Assembly: GCA_964505325.1 (NCBI GenBank)
Contig: CAZDHT010000227.1
Span: 1-8,956 of the forward strand
Length of the DNA: 8,956 nt
DNA from: CAZDHT01 sp964505325
GTDB lineage: Bacteria; Planctomycetota; PUPC01
Reading direction: 5' to 3'
In this document: in pieces, positions 5,581 to 8,956 of the stretch
How positions within the stretch are numbered: position 1 is the first letter of the stretch
How the letters are laid out: each line of letters begins with the position of its first letter
The notes under the pieces: generated by a model
Database searches by the model: none
The model's input: only the letters and a program-made list of their open reading frames with translations
Told to the model about the DNA's origin: nothing
Program-made: the position numbers and the translations under genes

Positions 5581-7764
5581 ATGAAGACCTCCGCGTTGTG
5601 CTTTGCGGTCGTGATCGCCGGGTGGATGGCGCCGGGTTTTCTCGGCGCCGAGAACGCTCTGCCGATCCGGAAGGGCGTGCTGAGGGACATCCGCTCGAAA
5701 GGCGAGGTGGACGCACTGGTGAAGGCGCTCGGTTCCGCCGATGCGGCCGAACGCATCCGGGCGCTGTCCCAGGGCGCCGGAATCATGCGAAAGGATTTCA
5801 AGCAGGCGGTCCTCGCCTGCGTTCAGCACAAAGACACGAACGTCCAACAGGCGGCGCTGAAGCTCATTCTTCCGTGCGGCGTGTGTCAGGCCTACGACCG
5901 ACTGGCCGAGGAGCTGTCCCCAAAACTTCCCGGCCATTACGGACAGATCAGCCGCGTCGAAGAGAGTGACACCGAGCTTCGGCTTCCTCAAGGCGACATC
6001 GTCCGCCAGTTCAGGGCGCTGGGGGACGCCGCCATCCCGGTCCTGTTCAAAAAGCTCAAGGCCGAGGATGCCGAGACGCGCTACATCGCCGCCAGTTTGC
6101 TGGGGCTGACGCGGAGTCCGAAGGCGGTGTCGGCGCTGAGGGCCGCGCTGTCCGATGGCACGCCGAGAATTCGGGCCCGCGCCGTCCGGGCGCTGGGGTA
6201 CGTTGGCGGCAAGGAAGCTCTGGAAGCGGTCGCGGGCGTTTCAAACGCTAAGGACCCCGCGGTTCTCAAGGAGGTGGCGGTCGCGCTGGCCCGGCACAGG
6301 GACGTGCGCGCCATCCCGGTTCTGAAGAACGTCATCGAGGCCGACAAGGGGGACTACGCCGGCTACTGGGCGCCGGGCTGGCTGGACGGGTTTCCGTTCA
6401 AGCTGGCGGTCCCGGTCCTGATCGACGGGCTGAGCCACCAGCAGCGTTACATCCGCCGCAACAGCTACGAGGCGCTGAAACGCCTGACCGGTCAGAGCTT
6501 CGGATACGGAGCGGGCACCAAGACCGGCAGCGCCGCGCAGAAGAAGGCGATCCAGCACTGGCGCGCGTGGTGGAAAGACGCTCAGCGCAAACAGCGTCAC
6601 GAAATCCTGGCCGATTCGCTGAACGGGAGCAACGCCCGGCGGATGCTCCCCGATCTGGTCACGCTCGGCGAGACCGCCGCCATCCCGGGCCTCCTGGTGC
6701 ACTACGGCGACCGGGACATGCGGGCGATCACGCCGAACGAGATCGTGGACGTGGATTGGGCGCTGCGGATCCTCGCCGTGCGGATCTTCGACAGCCACGC
6801 GGGCTGGACGAAATGGTGGGAGGCGAACCGGAATAACCTGCCGAAGAAATCGCCGCTCGTCGCGCCGTTCAATCCGCTGAAAGAGGTGGCGAACGTTGAG
6901 ATCGCACCGGCCGCGGAACACGTCGCGGCGGACGGCCATCTGATGTTCGTCGCGGGTCGTAGCTGGTTGGAGCTCTACGACATCACGGACGTTGCCCGGC
7001 CGGAGCGCATCGGCCGGTATGGCACGCCGTGCATAGACCAGCTCGCGGCGTCCAAGGGCCGGCTCTTCCTCACCACCCACGCCAAGGGGCTGCACGTCTA
7101 CGCGTACACGCCCCAAGGCGACCTCGAGCACGTGTCGTCCCACCGCGAAGTGAAGTACAAAGGCTACTTCCGGATGGCGGGGAACCGGCTCTTGGTGAGC
7201 AACTACGTCTTTCTGAACGACGGGAAGACGGCCCTCTACGACATCTCCGGCCGCGGCGCGCCGCGCCTGCTCGACGTATGTGACGCGGCGGACCTCCGCC
7301 AGCACAGCGTCTCGGGGACGGATGGCTTCTTCACCACCGCCAACTGGTCCGGCAACGAGATCACCACGGAGGGATGCTTCCCGATGCGGACCGTGCAGCG
7401 CCGCGTCTGGCCCAACGGCACGGCGGTGGCGGACGCCAGCCGGTTCTACTGCCTGGACCACGGCGTGCTGATCGTCCGTGACCTCAAGACGGGCAGGCTG
7501 TTGGGGAGGGCGCCCGCACGCGCCCGGTACGATGCCGCGCTGCTGGTGGATGGCGGGCGGGCGTACGCACTGCTCGACGAAATGGGCATCGTGATTTACG
7601 ACGTGAAGGACCCGTCGAACATCAAAGTGCTCAGCCACACCCCGCTCCCCCGCCAGCCGCGCGCCCGGCTCTACCGGGGCTTCTTTCTGACCGGGGGACG
7701 TCTCTTCTGCGCCAACTACGAGGGAGAGCTGCGCGTTCTCGCCTTGCCGAAGTCATGGAAGTGA
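5581..7764 (+). CDS. secreted HEAT-repeat and LVIVD beta-propeller protein
   Basis: The product has 727 residues. A signal peptide (MKTSALCFAVVIAGWMAPGFLGA, cut after A23) exports it. Helical HEAT-like repeats follow: a first set around 42-110, then a clear set from G148 (AIPVLFKKL, RYIAASLLGLT, RIRARAVRALGYVG, AIPVLKNVI, RYIRRNSYEALKRLTG). Two modules end in tryptophan motifs, HWRAWWKD (326-333) and WTKWWEANR (409-417), a feature of planctomycete-type HEAT proteins. From about 437 to the end the protein turns to beta-propeller repeats of LVIVD type: LELYDITDVARPERIG (463-478), TALYDISGRGAPRLLD (550-565), VLIVRDLKTGRLLG (629-642) and IVIYDVKDPSNIKVLS (670-685). No catalytic site is evident. 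HEAT arrays and propellers usually bind partners or ligands, so it may scaffold or present substrate for the lyase-like protein encoded 38 bp upstream. The pairing is an inference from spacing and shared export. Confidence 0.8.
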   Translation: MKTSALCFAVVIAGWMAPGFLGAENALPIRKGVLRDIRSKGEVDALVKALGSADAAERIRALSQGAGIMRKDFKQAVLACVQHKDTNVQQAALKLILPCGVCQAYDRLAEELSPKLPGHYGQISRVEESDTELRLPQGDIVRQFRALGDAAIPVLFKKLKAEDAETRYIAASLLGLTRSPKAVSALRAALSDGTPRIRARAVRALGYVGGKEALEAVAGVSNAKDPAVLKEVAVALARHRDVRAIPVLKNVIEADKGDYAGYWAPGWLDGFPFKLAVPVLIDGLSHQQRYIRRNSYEALKRLTGQSFGYGAGTKTGSAAQKKAIQHWRAWWKDAQRKQRHEILADSLNGSNARRMLPDLVTLGETAAIPGLLVHYGDRDMRAITPNEIVDVDWALRILAVRIFDSHAGWTKWWEANRNNLPKKSPLVAPFNPLKEVANVEIAPAAEHVAADGHLMFVAGRSWLELYDITDVARPERIGRYGTPCIDQLAASKGRLFLTTHAKGLHVYAYTPQGDLEHVSSHREVKYKGYFRMAGNRLLVSNYVFLNDGKTALYDISGRGAPRLLDVCDAADLRQHSVSGTDGFFTTANWSGNEITTEGCFPMRTVQRRVWPNGTAVADASRFYCLDHGVLIVRDLKTGRLLGRAPARARYDAALLVDGGRAYALLDEMGIVIYDVKDPSNIKVLSHTPLPRQPRARLYRGFFLTGGRLFCANYEGELRVLALPKSWK

Positions 7765-7770
7765 TCGAAA

Positions 7771-7810
7771 GCGCCCCACGCTGCCCAGTCGGGGCGCGTA
7801 GCTCACGCGC
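7771..7810 (+). terminator. GC-rich hairpin cluster, possible terminator
   Basis: GCGCCCC (7771-7777) pairs with GGGGCGC (7791-7797), a 7-bp all-GC stem with a 13-base loop starting 6 bp after the TGA. A competing stem GCGCGT (7794-7799)/ACGCGC (7805-7810) shares bases with it. No U run follows, only a weak CTCCTCCTGTTTCC, so termination is plausible but not proven. Confidence 0.4.
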
Positions 7811-7828
7811 CCGGTGCTCCTCCTGTTT

Positions 7829-7836
7829 CCAGGGAC
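7829..7836. repeat. left candidate target-site duplication
   Basis: CCAGGGAC directly abuts the left terminal repeat and matches CCAGAGAC at 8124-8131, which abuts the right one, at 7 of 8 positions. CCAGGGAC also occurs inside the element at 7963-7970, so chance is possible. Confidence 0.35.
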
Positions 7837-7860
7837 GCAACACTTCAGCCAAGTGAGAAG
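7837..7860 (+). repeat. left terminal inverted repeat
   Basis: Begins GCAACACTTCAGCC and ends AAGTGAGAAG; it is the reverse complement of 8100-8123 at 23 of 24 positions, the only difference being the second base. Confidence 0.9.
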
Positions 7861-7886
7861 GCGCTTTTCCGCTGACTTCCGGCCAA

Positions 7887-8092
7887 GCCCCGAAGGGGCG
7901 CAATTCGACAGCCTGCCGTTCGGCCCTGAGCTCACGGCCGAAGGGGGGCAACGCCCCAGGAACCAGGGACAGATTACCGTGGAGCCCTGAAGGGGCGTCA
8001 CGTCTCGGTTTCGCCCTTACAGGGCTTGGGTTCGATTCATGACGGTTTCCCAGGGCGTTGCCCTGGGCTGTCGAATGTTGCCCTTTCAGGGC
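7887..8092. repeat. array of nested GCCC/GGGC hairpins inside the element
   Basis: Local stems: GCCCC/GGGGC (7887-7899), TTCGGCC/GGCCGAA (7919-7942), GGGGC/GCCCC (7945-7957), GCCCTGAAGGGGC (7984-7996), GCCCT/AGGGC (8013-8025), CCCAGGGC/GCCCTGGG (8049-8067) and GCCCT/AGGGC (8080-8092). Long-range pairs also exist: ATTCGACAGCC (7903-7913) with 8066-8076, and GGGCAACGCCC (7946-7956) with 8053-8063, each 11 bp and perfect. They are nested inside the terminal repeats, so the element can fold as one long stem or as many small ones. Confidence 0.8.
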
Positions 8093-8099
8093 ACACCTT

Positions 8100-8123
8100 C
8101 TTCTCACTTGGCTGAAGTGTTAC
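8100..8123 (-). repeat. right terminal inverted repeat
   Basis: Partner of 7837-7860; read on the minus strand from 8123 it begins GTAACACTTC. The bases from 8124 (CCAGAGAC) are the right-hand copy of the possible target duplication. Confidence 0.9.
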
Positions 8124-8134
8124 CCAGAGACGAG

Positions 8135-8162
8135 GCACGTTGCCAAAGCTTGCCCAACGTGC
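8135..8162. promoter_or_regulatory. hairpin/inverted repeat before the methyltransferase gene
   Basis: GCACGTTG (8135-8142) and CAACGTGC (8155-8162) form a perfect 8-bp stem around a 12-base loop. It overlaps the -35 region of the candidate promoter at 8150-8178, so it could be an operator or the terminator of an upstream transcript. No U run follows. Confidence 0.4.
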
Positions 8163-8178
8163 GGAAGTGGCGTAGAAT
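8150..8178 (+). promoter_or_regulatory. candidate promoter for the methyltransferase gene
   Basis: TTGCCC (8150-8155), 17 bp, then TAGAAT (8173-8178; 5 of 6 to the -10 consensus). A second TTGACA at 8183-8188 has no good -10 box. Confidence 0.35.
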
Positions 8179-8283
8179 ACGGTTGACAGGTGGCTGGTGG
8201 AGTTCGTCAGCCGCATCGACAATGCCAGGACGGCCGCCGCTCAGCGGGGCCGGGCAAGTATTCGCCCCAAGAGGCACGCGGGA

Positions 8284-8956
8284 ATGGCGCGAAAGAAACG
8301 CTGGTTGCCCAGAGCGGATCAATTGATGTTTGACAAGGCGCGGCATGTGAAGTCTTTCGGGATGCGCGCCACGCTCTTTCTGCGTCGGCTCAAGTGCCGG
8401 TTGTCGCCCTTTCTGCCCCGATACTTGCGGCAGGCCATGCTGGCCGAGGGGCAGATCAGTAGTCGGGAGGTGACCCTCCTTTACGAATTGGGCTCTTCCG
8501 TGGGCTCGGGGTGTATTGTCGAGATCGGGAGCTATCGTGGCAGGTCCGCGGTCGTGCTGGGGCTGGGCTCGCTGGACCATCAGAAGGTCCCCGTGTTTGC
8601 CATCGAACCGCATGAAGAACTTAGCGACCCTGACGGGGGCGAATACGGCCCGAAAGACAGGGTCGCGTTCTTCAAGAACGTCCTCCGCGCAGGTGTCGGC
8701 GAAATCGTTCGCTTGGTCAATCTGCCGTCAGTGGACGTCGCGAAGATCTGGCAGCGTCCCATCGGGCTCCTGTGGATAGACGGCGGGCACACATACGAGG
8801 CGGTCAAGACGGATTTCGATGGCTGGTCTCCTTTCGTGGTCGAGGGGGGCACGATTGCCTTTCACGACTCGTACCAGGACGGGCCGCGCCGCTCGATCCG
8901 TCAGGTGACGTCGGACGGCAAGGGGGAGATCGTCCAGCGAGTAGACTCCATCACCG
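8284..8956 (+). CDS. class I SAM-dependent methyltransferase, Methyltransf_24 type (3' truncated)
   Basis: Frame 1 is open from 8176 (after a TAG at 8173) to the window end. ATG 8284, with AGAGG 9 bases upstream, is the preferred start; GTG 8197 and ATG 8326 are alternatives. From 8284 the window holds 224 residues. Landmarks are VEIGSYRGRSA (79-89), the glycine-rich SAM-binding loop; FAIEPHE, the acidic end of strand 2; LLWIDGGHTYEAVKTDFDGW (162-181), with the D-G-x-H signature of the Methyltransf_24 group; and GGTIAFHDSYQDGP (188-203). The basic N-terminal 60 residues are not part of the fold and have no signal peptide. Such enzymes often lie in glycan, O-antigen or natural-product loci and methylate sugars or small molecules; the substrate cannot be read here. 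It starts about 160 bp after the MITE-like element. Confidence 0.85.
   Translation, partial: MARKKRWLPRADQLMFDKARHVKSFGMRATLFLRRLKCRLSPFLPRYLRQAMLAEGQISSREVTLLYELGSSVGSGCIVEIGSYRGRSAVVLGLGSLDHQKVPVFAIEPHEELSDPDGGEYGPKDRVAFFKNVLRAGVGEIVRLVNLPSVDVAKIWQRPIGLLWIDGGHTYEAVKTDFDGWSPFVVEGGTIAFHDSYQDGPRRSIRQVTSDGKGEIVQRVDSIT

Larger units (their letters stand above)
7837..8123. mobile_element. MITE-like non-autonomous element, possibly IS66-related
   Basis: The element is 287 bp long with 24-bp terminal inverted repeats: a perfect 22-bp core (7839-7860 against 8100-8121) plus one mismatch in the outer two bases. Read inward, the right end starts GTAACACTTC and the left GCAACACTTC. It has no coding capacity, and an 8-bp near-duplication flanks it. 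IS66-family insertion sequences are known for ends beginning GTAA and 8-bp duplications, so a deletion derivative of that family is the best guess, not a proof. The interior is filled with hairpins and is not needed for transposition in any known scheme. It would be moved by a transposase encoded elsewhere. Confidence 0.7.
7765..8283. other. gene-free region holding hairpins and a MITE-like element
   Basis: I see no convincing protein gene here: open frames on both strands are short, lack ribosome binding sites and simply read through the palindromes. It holds a hairpin cluster after the propeller gene, a 287-bp inverted-repeat element, and a promoter-like region before the methyltransferase gene, each listed separately. 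Confidence 0.7.

Noticed and set aside
3242..5716. 824-codon open frame on the minus strand across the lyase gene
   Set aside because: It is a mirror frame of a GC-rich gene: arginine/alanine-rich, no recognisable domain, no ribosome binding site, while the + strand has a full family match with signal peptide.
6241..7638. 465-codon minus-strand frame over the HEAT-propeller gene
   Set aside because: Low-complexity R/V/H/D-rich product and no motifs; the + strand repeats explain the codon pattern.
7887..8092. CRISPR array, because of regularly recurring GCCC/GGGC units
   Set aside because: Units differ in sequence and spacing, have no constant repeat-spacer pattern and no cas genes are near.
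7631..8107. 158-codon minus-strand frame across the MITE-like element
   Set aside because: It reads through the palindromes and into the propeller gene, with an arginine-rich product lacking any family feature or ribosome binding site.

Overview
The window is a GC-rich stretch of bacterial DNA in which every supportable gene lies on the + strand. The gene mix points to the Planctomycetota/Lentisphaerota/Armatimonadota kind of genome: a secreted YetA/PL26-type polysaccharide lyase-like protein, a secreted HEAT-repeat/beta-propeller protein, an orphan GspG-type pseudopilin, an uroporphyrinogen-decarboxylase-like protein, and abundant small palindromic repeats. The phylum is an inference from gene content; no rRNA or marker gene is present.

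Layout. (i) 1-215: the 3' end of an unidentified gene. (ii) 216-910: a gene for a small soluble Cache-like sensor protein (338-859), with related repeats on both sides: a GGCGAATAA repeat joined to the palindrome AAGGTGCCTGGCACCTT or a variant of it. (iii) 911-1144: the C-terminal piece of an SLBB-type polysaccharide export protein, opening directly at the edge of the right-hand repeat and probably a remnant. (iv) 1171-2238: a UroD/MtaA-superfamily protein without the zinc-binding cysteines of the methyltransferase branch. (v) 2239-2973: tandem hairpins, then a GspG-like pseudopilin gene with a possible structured leader. (vi) 2974-7764: a promoter overlapped by a perfect inverted repeat, then two genes for exported proteins, a PcRGLX/YetA-like (PL26-type) protein and a HEAT plus LVIVD-propeller protein. 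They are 38 bp apart, each has its own strong ribosome binding site, and they probably form one transcription unit. (vii) 7765-8283: no gene; it carries a 287-bp MITE-like element with 24-bp terminal inverted repeats, a possible 8-bp target duplication and many nested GCCC/GGGC hairpins. (viii) 8284-end: the 5' part of a class I SAM-dependent methyltransferase gene (Methyltransf_24 type).

How the genes might work together. The two exported proteins look like a small saccharide-processing unit, with rhamnogalacturonan-like pectin as the best substrate guess; the UroD-like protein and pseudopilin may be unrelated neighbours. The SLBB fragment and terminal methyltransferase may come from a surface polysaccharide locus broken up by repeats. 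No CRISPR array, tRNA, rRNA, transposase or complete known defence system was seen. The most interesting material is the repeat architecture (the flanked Cache-like gene and the MITE) and the lyase/HEAT-propeller pair.
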